This document shows, piece after piece, positions 20,201-29,633 of a DNA stretch of 64,000 nucleotides. The translations under genes were made by a program, and so were the position numbers. Positions within the stretch are counted from its first letter, which is position 1. The number at the start of each line of letters is the position of its first letter. This stretch comes from Muribaculaceae bacterium (GTDB lineage: Bacteria > Bacteroidota > Bacteroidia > Bacteroidales > Muribaculaceae): NCBI GenBank assembly GCA_022510425.1, contig JAFLTO010000001.1:62001-126000 (forward strand), given 5' to 3'. The notes under the pieces were generated by a model, which saw only the letters and a list, made by a program, of their open reading frames with translations, made no database searches and was not told the DNA's origin.

Positions 20201-21446
20201 ATGTGGAGCCTCCGATGAAGATGATATCTTTTTCGGAGGCTTCTCTTTTCGCCTCCTTATAAGCTTCTGCCACGTTAGAATAGATTTTACATGGGATGCC
20301 CTTTTCTGTGAATTTCATCCATAGTTTATCCGCTGCAAGGGCTCGTGGTATCTGAGCATTGGTGATATAATATACAGCATCTCGAGGAAGAATATCAAGA
20401 ATCTTATCGATAGCTTTATCTGCCACAAAACCAATCACTATCCTCAATTTATTGTGAGAACCATCATTTGTAAGTCTATATAACTGATTGAAATTATAAG
20501 ATAATCCGGCGATATTATGACCCGTGTCTGCTATAACCAGAGGAGATTCTTTTTTTATTATCATCCAACGACCCATCAATCCTGTTTGTTCGCATACTTT
20601 CTCAACACCCACTATAATTGCTTCATCGGATATTTCTATCCCTAACTCTCTCAGTTTTTCTAGAGAAGTCAAGACTGTGAGAAGATTCTTTTTCTGATAA
20701 TCACCCCCCAATGGCAAGTTTATTTTCGACAATAAATTTGATAACTTTGATCGTTCATCATTCTTATCTGCAAAAGTAATATCAGACTTTGTTTCCAGTG
20801 CTTTATCCTTGAATACGTTTTCGACTCCTTGTTGCGTTTCTCCGATCACTACGGGGATACCTTTCTTGATAATCCCTGCTTTTTCCCGGGCGATTTCTTC
20901 AAGGGTATTTCCTAAAAATTGATTATGATCGTGGGATATATTTGTTATCACAGACAATAAGGGTGAGATAATATTGGTGGAATCAAGTCGTCCACCCATA
21001 CCTACCTCTATGACTGCATAATCCACATTTTCTTCTGCAAACCAGTTGAATGCCATTATCATGGTGAGTTCGAAGAAAGAAGGATGACCTTCATACCCTG
21101 AATTTTTCCAGTTCTCAACAAAGTTAACAACTTTTTCCTTGGGAATCATCTCACCGTTTATACGCATTCTTTCACGGAAATCAACCAGATGAGGAGAGGT
21201 GTAAAGACCCGTTTTATAACCTTGAGACTGGAGAACTGAAGCTATCATATGAGAAGTACTTCCCTTTCCGTTCGTACCTCCTATGTGGATTGATTTAAAT
21301 TTATTATGAGGATTGCCAAAATATTTAGACAACTCTATACTTGTTTCAAGTCCCGGTTTGTAAGCCGGAGCTCCGGTTCTCGAAAACATTGGGAGTTGGC
21401 TGAATAAAAAATCCAAAGCTTCTTTATATTTATCTTCTATATTCAT
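20145..21446 (-). CDS. folC: Folylpolyglutamate synthase / dihydrofolate synthase
   Basis: 433 aa; HIGGTNGKGSTSHMIASVLQSQGYKTGLYTSPHL, EVGMGGRLDSTN, DTGHN. Confidence 0.94.
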   Translation of the reverse strand: MNIEDKYKEALDFLFSQLPMFSRTGAPAYKPGLETSIELSKYFGNPHNKFKSIHIGGTNGKGSTSHMIASVLQSQGYKTGLYTSPHLVDFRERMRINGEMIPKEKVVNFVENWKNSGYEGHPSFFELTMIMAFNWFAEENVDYAVIEVGMGGRLDSTNIISPLLSVITNISHDHNQFLGNTLEEIAREKAGIIKKGIPVVIGETQQGVENVFKDKALETKSDITFADKNDERSKLSNLLSKINLPLGGDYQKKNLLTVLTSLEKLRELGIEISDEAIIVGVEKVCEQTGLMGRWMIIKKESPLVIADTGHNIAGLSYNFNQLYRLTNDGSHNKLRIVIGFVADKAIDKILDILPRDAVYYITNAQIPRALAADKLWMKFTEKGIPCKIYSNVAEAYKEAKREASEKDIIFIGGSTFIVADFLHYLSPCDGHDS

Positions 21447-21452
21447 TTTTCA

Positions 21453-22058
21453 CTAATAATAAAGTATTAAACCTGTGATACCTGCCAAAACAATAATGAG
21501 GATAGGATGAATCTTTAAAACTTGGTTTTTTAGTTTAATTGGGAAATAGGCCAAACAAAATGCGGCAACACATATTCCTATGTTAGTCCAGAGTTGCCAG
21601 TTTATTCCTCTCGGATTAAAATTGGGTGCATTCATAAGCATAATTGCTGCTGCTGCAATAAGTCCTACAATAACGGGTCTCAATCCTGAGAATATAGCCT
21701 TAATAGCTCCACTTTCACTGTGTTTACGAATGAAATGAGAGCTATAAAGTACTAATATAAAACTTGGGATGACTACCGCCAAGGTAGCTAAACATGACCC
21801 AAGGAGTGACCACCCTATACCCGCTAAAGCTGAATCAACTTCTCCGGGAGCTACAAATCCTATATAAGTGGCCGAATTAATTCCGATAGGACCCGGTGTC
21901 ATCTGAGAAATTGCCACTATATCGGTAAACATTGTCTCTGATATCCATCCGGGGGACACCACTGACTTTTCAACAAGAGAGAGCATTGCATAGCCTCCTC
22001 CGAATCCAAATATACCAATCTTGAAGTAAGCCCAGACAAGCTGCCAATAGATGTTCAT
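21453..22058 (-). CDS. Short-chain chromate transporter (CHR family) protein
   Basis: 201 aa; FFGFGGGYAMLSLVE-type and DIVAISQMTPGPIGINSATYIG. Confidence 0.9.
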   Translation of the reverse strand: MNIYWQLVWAYFKIGIFGFGGGYAMLSLVEKSVVSPGWISETMFTDIVAISQMTPGPIGINSATYIGFVAPGEVDSALAGIGWSLLGSCLATLAVVIPSFILVLYSSHFIRKHSESGAIKAIFSGLRPVIVGLIAAAAIMLMNAPNFNPRGINWQLWTNIGICVAAFCLAYFPIKLKNQVLKIHPILIIVLAGITGLILYY

Positions 22059-22088
22059 AGAATAGGGATTGGAGATTAAGGAAAAGTT

Positions 22089-22670
22089 TTAGGGGTTAGA
22101 GTTGTTAACTTTTTGTTTTGGTATCCACCAGACAAAAAAGCCTCCTAAGCCACCCAGCACTATGAAAAAAATAGGGTTTGAGATCAAACCTAAATCCAAT
22201 GATATCAATAATGCCACTACAAATGGTATCCAGACCGTTTTCCATTGCAGTTTTGCCGCTTTTGCCGAAGTTATAACCGGTGCTATAATCAAGGCGACAA
22301 CAGCAGGCCTAATTCCCATAAAAATTGCTGAAACAACTCTATTATTCTTGATAATCTCAGGAGTCAGGAAAATTGCGATTGCAAGTATAATCAAGAAAGA
22401 CGGAAGGATGGTGCCTGCTGCCGCTACAAGGCTACCTTTGGTCCCTCCTATTTTATCCCCGACAGCAGTGGCTATATTAACGGCAAGAATTCCCGGAAGG
22501 GACTGTGCCACGGCCAGTAGATCCAGGAATTCTTCTTTTTCAATCCAATGATGTTTATCTACAATTTCTCTTTCGATGATTGAAATCATAGCCCAGCCTC
22601 CACCGAAAGTGAAAGCTCCGATCTTGAAAAAAGTCAGAAACAGACTCAGGTATTGTCCCATAAGGTTCAA
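22089..22670 (-). CDS. Short-chain chromate transporter (CHR family) protein
   Basis: 193 aa; FKIGAFTFGGGWAMISIIEREIV, LAVAQSLPGILAVNIATAVG. Confidence 0.9.
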   Translation of the reverse strand: MNLMGQYLSLFLTFFKIGAFTFGGGWAMISIIEREIVDKHHWIEKEEFLDLLAVAQSLPGILAVNIATAVGDKIGGTKGSLVAAAGTILPSFLIILAIAIFLTPEIIKNNRVVSAIFMGIRPAVVALIIAPVITSAKAAKLQWKTVWIPFVVALLISLDLGLISNPIFFIVLGGLGGFFVWWIPKQKVNNSNP

Positions 22671-22685
22671 TCTCCTTCAGTCTTG

Positions 22686-23834
22686 TCAATATTTATGGGT
22701 AGTATTTTCTAATTCTTCAGAAGTGAGTTTCTTCTTATCCATCGACCACCATACATAAGCAATGTAACCCAAAACAAATGGTATTACAATTGAAACATAA
22801 CTCATGGCAATCAAAGTGAATTCTGAAGACGATGCGTTTCTTATAGTCAATGAAGAGGAGGGATCAATCAAGGAAGGATAGAAAGCTGTATTGCCGTAAC
22901 CAGCCGCCCAGAACAAAGCCACTACAACTAAAAAAGTACCCACACCGGTAAACCATATGCCTTTTGTGAAGTGCTTTGAAAAAATCGATTTTATAAGACC
23001 AAACAGCACTAAAATCACTCCGATAACCAATGTCATTCCCGACCACCACATATGAGTGAAGTTATGGAAATATTTGTATGGTTCTTCAGTGGCAGTGACT
23101 GTAAGATCATTATTTGTTGTGGCGTCATAACCAGTAGTGGTACAAAGCATAGTAAGGAACCATAAGAAGAATACTACAAAGATGCCGCCATTTACAAGTG
23201 CTTTATTCTTTAAGGTGTTAAAGAAATCCTCATCATCAATATTGTTCATCATGTAAAGACATGATTGCATTCGAGCGAGGAACAAAACAGCAACGCCGAG
23301 AACCAAATTTTTCCAGTTGAAAATGGCTTCAAACCCGTGTGAATGTGACCATTTTGAGATTACAGGGCTATGTGTATCTAAAAGATTTCCTCTTGTGACG
23401 GTAAATTCCGCTCCAAAGAAGAACATTGAAACAGCCACACCTAAAAGAATACAACCCACACAACCATTTATAAACAGGAATGTATCGTAGGTTTTTGTGC
23501 CATAAACGTTACCTTGTTTCCCCCTATATTCATAGCTTACAGCTTGTACTATAAAGCTGAACAGTATTAGTATCCAAAGCCAATATGCTCCCCCAAAACT
23601 TGTGGAATAAAACAATGGGAAAGAAGCGAAAAAAGCTCCTCCAAACACCACTAAAGTGGTGAAAGTCAATTCCCATTTTCTTCCCATTGAATTAACTATG
23701 AGTTCTTTTCTTGCATCTGAACCGGCTGTCAATAGCATAGACTGACCTCCCTGCACAAATAGCAAGAAAACCAAGAGTCCTCCCAATACGGAGATAAGAC
23801 ACCACCAATAATTCTGAAAATGTACTAATTCCAT
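22686..23834 (-). CDS. cydB: Cytochrome bd ubiquinol oxidase subunit II
   Basis: 382 aa polytopic; adjacent to cydA; FVQGGQSML near the N-terminus. Confidence 0.94.
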   Translation of the reverse strand: MELVHFQNYWWCLISVLGGLLVFLLFVQGGQSMLLTAGSDARKELIVNSMGRKWELTFTTLVVFGGAFFASFPLFYSTSFGGAYWLWILILFSFIVQAVSYEYRGKQGNVYGTKTYDTFLFINGCVGCILLGVAVSMFFFGAEFTVTRGNLLDTHSPVISKWSHSHGFEAIFNWKNLVLGVAVLFLARMQSCLYMMNNIDDEDFFNTLKNKALVNGGIFVVFFLWFLTMLCTTTGYDATTNNDLTVTATEEPYKYFHNFTHMWWSGMTLVIGVILVLFGLIKSIFSKHFTKGIWFTGVGTFLVVVALFWAAGYGNTAFYPSLIDPSSSLTIRNASSSEFTLIAMSYVSIVIPFVLGYIAYVWWSMDKKKLTSEELENTTHKY

Positions 23835-23849
23835 AATAAAGAGTTTTTA

Positions 23850-25421
23850 TCAATGAGCGTAATCAATTTCCAAATCTGTTAAAGACCTCTTCTTTATCTG
23901 TTTCACCATAATGTTGACTTCTGCTATAAGCAATATAGTGAAAATGATAGCAAAAAGCCAGAAAGTGAGAATTACTGATCCTGCCTGTATTTCGGAAATG
24001 GCAGCTTTCGTAGGCAAGAGGTCTTGTACCGTCCAAGGTTGACGTCCTACTTCAGCTACTGCCCAACCTGCTTCCGAACAAACCCAAATGAAAGGAACAG
24101 AAACCATTGCAATCCATTGCAACCATTTCTTATTGGCAAGCCAGTCTTTCCGACTATACACTAAGAAAAGTGCAGCCACGAAGTAAAGCAGAAAATAAGT
24201 TCCCAAAAATACCATTATTCTAAATGAAGTAAATGTCAATCCCACCGGAGGGATAGCTTCCTCAACATTGTCGAAATAACCATATCCAAAATATGGATAA
24301 TATTGACGGAGCTCGGCCTCCGCTTTGAGCATTGCGGCTTCATCATTCTGCGATCTTGCCAAATCATATGCCCTTAGGGCTTCATGGGCAAGTTTACCTT
24401 GACGTATTCTTTCTTCGTAGCTTACAGTGTTGATGGTATCTCCGTTTTCATCGATTGTGTAACCCTTGATAATATCAGCAATCCCCGGAACGTAAGCATG
24501 AAGATCATGTTTAGCTAAAATTGAAAGACCATAAGGAACTGTGATATCGAAAAGATATTCATCCTCGTCGTTGTTCCAGGTCTTGTTGGGATTTACGATA
24601 CCGGCAGCAACTATCCCCGCTGATTCATGACCATGATAAAGTCCTTCCATAGCTGCAAGTTTCATGGGCTGATGTTTGGTTACTTCCACCGCAGAACCAT
24701 CTCCTGTCCACATCGTAAGCAGAAGTCCTATCAGACCGATCCATCCTCCAACTTTTATTGAACGTTCAGCAAATGGTATGTTGCGTTTTTTATACATGAA
24801 CCAAGCACTGACGCCGATAACAAATACACCGGCAAGCGCCCATCCTGAGAATACAGCGTGTAGATATTTATTAACGGCTATTCCGGAGAAAAGTTCCCAA
24901 AAATTGTTCATTACATTTCTCATCTGACCGGGATCGAATTCCATTCCCACAGGATATTGCATCCACGCATTCGCAACCAATATCCAAAGGGCAGAAACTG
25001 AGGCACCAAACCATGTCATCCAAGTGGAAACCAGATGGAATTTCTCGCTAACTTTACCCCATCCAAAAAACATCACTGCTACGAATGTAGCCTCGATAAA
25101 GAAAGCGACGAGACCCTCAATAGCCAGAGGGGCTCCGAATATGTCACCTACGAACCAGGAATAGTTGCTCCAATTGGTACCGAATTCAAATTCAAGTATA
25201 ATACCCGTTGCTATACCGATAGCGAAGTTGATACCGAATAAAGTCATCCAGAACTTCGTGGCTGCAAGCCATTTTTCCGATTTTGTCTTCAGATAGATGC
25301 TTTCCATTACCGCCACGATAAGGGAAAGCCCTAATGTGAGCGGCACAAAAAGCCAATGGTAAATGGCGGTGAGCGCAAATTGCCATCGCGACCAGTCCAC
25401 CACTGTCATTAGATCGTCCAT
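23850..25421 (-). CDS. cydA: Cytochrome bd ubiquinol oxidase subunit I
   Basis: 523 aa; WSRWQFALTAIYHWLFVPLTLGLS, GWAVAEVGRQPWTVQDLLPT. Confidence 0.96.
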   Translation of the reverse strand: MDDLMTVVDWSRWQFALTAIYHWLFVPLTLGLSLIVAVMESIYLKTKSEKWLAATKFWMTLFGINFAIGIATGIILEFEFGTNWSNYSWFVGDIFGAPLAIEGLVAFFIEATFVAVMFFGWGKVSEKFHLVSTWMTWFGASVSALWILVANAWMQYPVGMEFDPGQMRNVMNNFWELFSGIAVNKYLHAVFSGWALAGVFVIGVSAWFMYKKRNIPFAERSIKVGGWIGLIGLLLTMWTGDGSAVEVTKHQPMKLAAMEGLYHGHESAGIVAAGIVNPNKTWNNDEDEYLFDITVPYGLSILAKHDLHAYVPGIADIIKGYTIDENGDTINTVSYEERIRQGKLAHEALRAYDLARSQNDEAAMLKAEAELRQYYPYFGYGYFDNVEEAIPPVGLTFTSFRIMVFLGTYFLLYFVAALFLVYSRKDWLANKKWLQWIAMVSVPFIWVCSEAGWAVAEVGRQPWTVQDLLPTKAAISEIQAGSVILTFWLFAIIFTILLIAEVNIMVKQIKKRSLTDLEIDYAH

Positions 25422-25481
25422 GAGTTCTTATGGTTAGTTATGTATTATTGTTTTTGTTTGCTTTTATGTTTTTAGAGAAAA

Positions 25482-25709
25482 TCAAGAACCTCTGTTAGCA
25501 AGTTCCTGACGAACATGATCAGCTCTTTCTTCATCAGTGGTATAATCTCGTTGCAAGAGATTGGGGAAAAAAAGCAATTTCATAACCACAAAGAAAAAAA
25601 AGAGTTTTACCAGAATTATAATCCATAATGTTTTGCCCACGGTCATACCTTTGAAGCCTTCATAATAAAGGTCCCAAACCCTTTTAGAGAATCCCGTGAT
25701 ATTTGCCAT
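25482..25709 (-). CDS. DUF4492-type small membrane protein next to cydAB
   Basis: 75 aa; YYEGFKGMTVGKTLWIIILVKLFFFFVVMKLLFFPNLLQRDY; one hydrophobic helix; immediately upstream of cydA. Confidence 0.85.
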   Translation of the reverse strand: MANITGFSKRVWDLYYEGFKGMTVGKTLWIIILVKLFFFFVVMKLLFFPNLLQRDYTTDEERADHVRQELANRGS

Positions 25710-25805
25710 TTCTTGTAAAACAATGTTATCGCAAATTTAATAAATAAATTAATATATCAAAGTCTTTTTCTTAAAGATGTAACTAAACTAAGGGCTTTCG
25801 AGGTG

Positions 25806-25836
25806 TTGGGGGCTTTAAAATTTTTTCTTACCTTTG
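25806..25836 (+). promoter_or_regulatory. Bacteroidota-type promoter
   Basis: TTG at 25806-25808 and TACCTTTG at 25829-25836, upstream of the DUF4494 gene. Confidence 0.6.
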
Positions 25837-25858
25837 CTAAATCAAAAACTTTATAAAG

Positions 25859-26317
25859 ATGGCTTTATGGTTTGAATGTAAGGTTCGTTACGAACGCATG
25901 ACTGAAAATGGTACAGTAAAAAAGGTGAACGAACCCTATCTTGTGGATGCTCTTAGCTTCACAGAAGCAGAATCTCGCATCATAGAAAAAATCACCCCTT
26001 ACATCTCCGGTGATTTCAGTATTTCCGCCGTAAAGAAAACTAAAATATCAGAGATTTTCTTTGACGATAGTGGTGACAGGTACTATTTGGTGAAAGTTAA
26101 TTTCATCACTTTAGATGAAAAATCAGGTGTGGAAAAAAAATCTTCAAATTTTATGCTGGTTCAAGCCTCGGATTTCGCAGGAGCCCTCAAGAAATTTGAA
26201 GAAGGCATGAAAGGCACTTTGGCCGATTATGAGATAGCTTCTATAACGGAAACTTCCCTTATGGATATCTTTCCTTTCCAACTCGGAGTCATGAAAGCCG
26301 GAGAAAATCCACAATAA
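25859..26317 (+). CDS. DUF4494-type protein
   Basis: 152 aa; MALWFECKVRYERMTENGTVKKVNEPYLVDALSFTEAESRI. Confidence 0.8.
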   Translation: MALWFECKVRYERMTENGTVKKVNEPYLVDALSFTEAESRIIEKITPYISGDFSISAVKKTKISEIFFDDSGDRYYLVKVNFITLDEKSGVEKKSSNFMLVQASDFAGALKKFEEGMKGTLADYEIASITETSLMDIFPFQLGVMKAGENPQ

Positions 26318-26334
26318 TAACTACGAACATTTTA

Positions 26335-27003
26335 ATGGCAATAGCTGACAACATAAGACTTTTTCATGAATTGGTTCCACCAACTGTGGAAATAGTTGCT
26401 GTGAGCAAATTTCATCCTTCAGAAATGATCCTTGAAGCTTATCAGGCCGGGCAACGAGTTTTTGGCGAAAGCAGGGTTCAGGAGTTCATTGAGAAAGAGA
26501 AAATCTTGCCCAAAGATATACGATGGCATTTTATCGGACATCTCCAGACAAATAAAGTGAAACCTATAATCGGGAAGACATCTTTGATTGAAAGTGTTGA
26601 TTCCCAACGTCTACTAAATCTCATCAATAAGGAATCCGAAATAGCCGGGGTAAGGTCAGATGTTCTGCTTCAAGTACATGTAGCTCAAGAAGTGGCAAAA
26701 TTCGGATTTTATCCGGAAGAACTTTTCGATTTTCTAAACACAGGAGTATATAAGAATTTAAACTCAGTGAGAATCTGTGGTTTAATGGGGATGGCTACTA
26801 ATACGGATGATGAAACGCGTGTAAAGAAAGATTTCATTCACCTACACGATATTTACAAAAAAATTAAAGAAAACGATGCTTATGATTTGCCGAATTTCAC
26901 TCGTCTTTCTATGGGAATGAGTGGTGATTGGCAACTCGCAGTAGCTGAAGGTGCAAATATAGTTCGAATAGGTTCGGCCATTTTCGGTGACCGTACTTAT
27001 TAA
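26335..27003 (+). CDS. YggS/PLPBP family PLP-homeostasis protein
   Basis: 222 aa; VAVSKFHPSEMI, FGESRVQEF, WHFIGHLQTNKVK, LSMGMSGDWQLAVAEGANIVRIGSAIFG. Confidence 0.95.
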   Translation: MAIADNIRLFHELVPPTVEIVAVSKFHPSEMILEAYQAGQRVFGESRVQEFIEKEKILPKDIRWHFIGHLQTNKVKPIIGKTSLIESVDSQRLLNLINKESEIAGVRSDVLLQVHVAQEVAKFGFYPEELFDFLNTGVYKNLNSVRICGLMGMATNTDDETRVKKDFIHLHDIYKKIKENDAYDLPNFTRLSMGMSGDWQLAVAEGANIVRIGSAIFGDRTY

Positions 27004-27047
27004 CTATAAGAAGAATTAGAAAACTAAACAATTAAACACTATAAACC

Positions 27048-28676
27048 ATGTCAACTCAACAAAATCCAAAAGGAAAATTGGTGGCTATCATAGCGATGAT
27101 GTTTATGTTCGCTATGATCGCATTCGTCACCAATCTCGCAGCTCCAATCGGTACAATCTGGGGTTATCAATTCCAAGGAAACAGTTTCCTCGGAATGCTC
27201 GGCAATATGATGAACTTTCTGGCTTATCTCTTTATGGGTATACCGGCTGGTAAACTTCTTTTGAAGATAGGTTACAAAAAGACCACTCTTTGGGCTCTAG
27301 CAATCGGAGCAATAGGTATGGCTGTACAATATGCATCAAGCCGATGGGGTGGCGAGGTTCATGTTGCAGAATCCACCGTTACAGTAATGGAAAAAATCAA
27401 CGGTGCCGAATATCCTGTTGAAAGAACAATGCACATAGCCCTCAATTTTATTATCTATCTTCTTGGTGCATTCATAGCAGGTTTTTGCGTTTGTATGCTT
27501 AACACAGTAGTAAACCCTATGCTCAACCTTCTTGGAGGTGGTGGAAACAAGGGTATGCAACTTCTACAGACAGGAGGCACACTTAACTCCCTTTCGGCAA
27601 CTCTTACTCCTTTCTTGGTAGGTGTACTTATCGGATCATTGACACCTCGCACTCAGCTTAGTGACGTTGATTCCTTACTTTGGATTGCTATAGGTATTTT
27701 TATCGCAGCCTTCATTATCATTTATTTCGTAGCCATACCGGAGCCACAGGATGTAGGCAAACAAAAGAATGTGAAGTTTACACATTCACCATGGAATTTC
27801 CGCCATACAGTGCTTGGAGTAATAGGTATCTTTATATATGTTGGTATTGAAATTGGTATTCCGGGCACTCTCATGTTCTATCTTTCAGACCAGAAATCAT
27901 CAGGAGCCGGAATACTTGGTGATGCTTCAACTATTGCCGGAGCAGTTGTGGCCATATATTGGTTATTAATGCTTGTTGGTCGTTTCGTATCCACTTTCAT
28001 CTCAGGTAAAGTATCAACACGCAACCAACTTTTAGCAGTTTCGGGTGTGGGTGTGATATTGGTAGTAATGGCAATATTTAGCTCTAAGGAATCCCAGATA
28101 GGAGTTCCAAATATTATCTACGACCCTGTAGAAAAGACCACATCTACACTCTCAGCAGCCGGAATGCCACAAAACGAGATTCAGAATTTTATTAAGAATC
28201 CATCAGAAGATGCTTTAACACCTTATACAGCTACTCAAACTATTCAGACTAAGAATGGTCCGGTGAATAAAACTGTGGTATTAGAATCTGCAAAAGAGCC
28301 AAGTGAAGTTGTTTCAGCTCTGGTTAACGCCCCCGGTGTTCCAATTGCAGCTGTTTTCTTAGTATTATGCGGACTTTGTACTTCAGTTATGTGGGGTGGA
28401 ATCTTTAACTTGGCAGTTGAAGGCCTAGGTAAATACACAGCACAAGCATCCGGCATCTTCATGATGATGGTAGTAGGCGGAGGTGTTATACCACTCTGCC
28501 AACAACTTATCGCAGATGCGGTAGGATATATGACAAGTTATTGGCTTATGGTTGGATGTCTTGGTTATATCTTCTTCTATGGACTTTGGGGTTGTATAAA
28601 TGTAAACAAAGATATCCCGGTTGAAGACACAGATGATAAAAAAGTACTTGAAGAACAAATCCTGAATGCAGAATAA
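27048..28676 (+). CDS. MFS transporter (sugar-permease-like) with large extramembrane insertion
   Basis: 542 aa polytopic; MFS pattern GIPAGKLLLKIGYKKT; soluble insert of roughly 85 residues near 28080-28330. Confidence 0.8.
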   Translation: MSTQQNPKGKLVAIIAMMFMFAMIAFVTNLAAPIGTIWGYQFQGNSFLGMLGNMMNFLAYLFMGIPAGKLLLKIGYKKTTLWALAIGAIGMAVQYASSRWGGEVHVAESTVTVMEKINGAEYPVERTMHIALNFIIYLLGAFIAGFCVCMLNTVVNPMLNLLGGGGNKGMQLLQTGGTLNSLSATLTPFLVGVLIGSLTPRTQLSDVDSLLWIAIGIFIAAFIIIYFVAIPEPQDVGKQKNVKFTHSPWNFRHTVLGVIGIFIYVGIEIGIPGTLMFYLSDQKSSGAGILGDASTIAGAVVAIYWLLMLVGRFVSTFISGKVSTRNQLLAVSGVGVILVVMAIFSSKESQIGVPNIIYDPVEKTTSTLSAAGMPQNEIQNFIKNPSEDALTPYTATQTIQTKNGPVNKTVVLESAKEPSEVVSALVNAPGVPIAAVFLVLCGLCTSVMWGGIFNLAVEGLGKYTAQASGIFMMMVVGGGVIPLCQQLIADAVGYMTSYWLMVGCLGYIFFYGLWGCINVNKDIPVEDTDDKKVLEEQILNAE

Positions 28677-28677
28677 C

Positions 28678-29085
28678 ATGAAAAATATACGTTTCTTTCT
28701 TCCTCTGCTATTTTTTGCTCTTTTAGCATGCGGAAAAGGTGGCAACACTCCTGTAGATCAAATCGTGATTCTTCTTGACCAAGCCGTTGAAAAGACTCAA
28801 AGTATCAATTCTGTGACCCAATTAAATGATGTTCAGAATATAATATCTCCTGAAGATGTTTGGACCATTATAAGGGAGAATGCTGATTATGAACTTAGCA
28901 ACTCCGATAAAAGCAAGCTCAAGAAAAGTTATGACAAATTAGTGAAAGCAGCTTATGAAAAGAGTTGCGAGTTCATTCCCAACGATGAAATGAAAAAGTT
29001 AATGAAAAATCAACTTGACCTCTGGACGGAAGGGATAAAGAAAAACATAGACAATGCCAAAACTTTAGGACAGATACGACCATAA
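28678..29085 (+). CDS. Small putative lipoprotein
   Basis: In-frame ATG at 28678 right after the MFS stop: MKNIRFFLPLLFFALLACGKGG lipobox. The track starts earlier at 28666. Confidence 0.7.
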   Translation: MKNIRFFLPLLFFALLACGKGGNTPVDQIVILLDQAVEKTQSINSVTQLNDVQNIISPEDVWTIIRENADYELSNSDKSKLKKSYDKLVKAAYEKSCEFIPNDEMKKLMKNQLDLWTEGIKKNIDNAKTLGQIRP

Positions 29086-29103
29086 AACCAAGAAATTGAA
29101 ACG

Positions 29104-29137
29104 AGGTGCGTAGCTTTAGGGTACGCACCTTATTTTT
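29104..29137 (+). terminator. Intrinsic terminator after the lipoprotein gene
   Basis: aggtgcgta (29104-29112) / tacgcacct (29122-29130), then tatttttt. Confidence 0.85.
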
Positions 29138-29152
29138 TAGAGATATTTTTTA

Positions 29153-29184
29153 TTTTGCAGATTAAAAAATATTCTTTAACTTTG
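29153..29184 (+). promoter_or_regulatory. Promoter of tRNA-Pro
   Basis: TTTTG at 29153-29157, 19-nt spacer, TAACTTTG at 29177-29184. Confidence 0.75.
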
Positions 29185-29199
29185 CACCGCAAATATGCA

Positions 29200-29274
29200 C
29201 GGGGCGTAGCGCAGTCCGGTTAGCGCACCTGCTTTGGGAGCAGGGGGTCGAAGGTTCGAATCCTTTCACCCCGA
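29200..29274 (+). tRNA. tRNA-Pro (TGG)
   Basis: Cloverleaf readable by eye: cggggcg...cctgc-tttggga-gcagg...gaagg-ttcgaat-ccttt...caccccg-a; anticodon TGG. One C-A mismatch at 6:67. Confidence 0.92.
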
Positions 29275-29275
29275 C

Positions 29276-29335
29276 AAAAGAGAAACAACAGAAAAATCAA
29301 TATTTTATGGTTTTAAGTGTTGTTTCTCTTTTCTT
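29276..29335 (+). terminator. Terminator-like hairpin after tRNA-Pro
   Basis: 15-bp perfect inverted repeat aaaagagaaacaaca (29276-29290) / tgttgtttctctttt (29318-29332). Confidence 0.7.
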
Positions 29336-29607
29336 TTAAGGACATATAAACTTAAAGTTTAGGGATATTGCCAATTTCTTTTCATCTCCATTTTCCTATT
29401 ATTCTTATAATCACAATTAAGGTTTTTTGATGGCTTAAGAGTCAATTGCCAAAAATTTTCACTGTCGGTTTTTTAGAAGTGGGGTTTTTAGCTCTATAAT
29501 CTACTCAGTTCTCTATTGAAAGTTGATGAATAAAAATCTTTCGTGTTATTGAAAGAAAAAGCATTATTCTACCCTTATACTAAGTTTCAAAATTAGGATT
29601 TTTTCAT

Positions 29608-29615
29608 TAATTTTG
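29608..29615 (+). promoter_or_regulatory. Candidate -7 element TAATTTTG upstream of the delta' gene
   Basis: TAATTTTG 18 nt before ATG at 29634. Confidence 0.45.
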
Positions 29616-29633
29616 GGAAAAAGTTGCCGGCCC

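Noticed and set aside
22102-22551. 149-aa plus-strand ORF
   Set aside because: Antisense to a well-supported CHR transporter gene; Ala/Ile/Thr-rich shadow frame of a membrane protein.
21453-22670. Two adjacent chromate transporter genes as an unusual duplication
   Set aside because: Paired short-chain CHR proteins are a known arrangement forming a heterodimeric transporter.
29276-29335. 15-bp inverted repeat considered as a mobile-element end or novel RNA
   Set aside because: Position right after tRNA-Pro and the trailing T-rich sequence are better explained by transcription termination.
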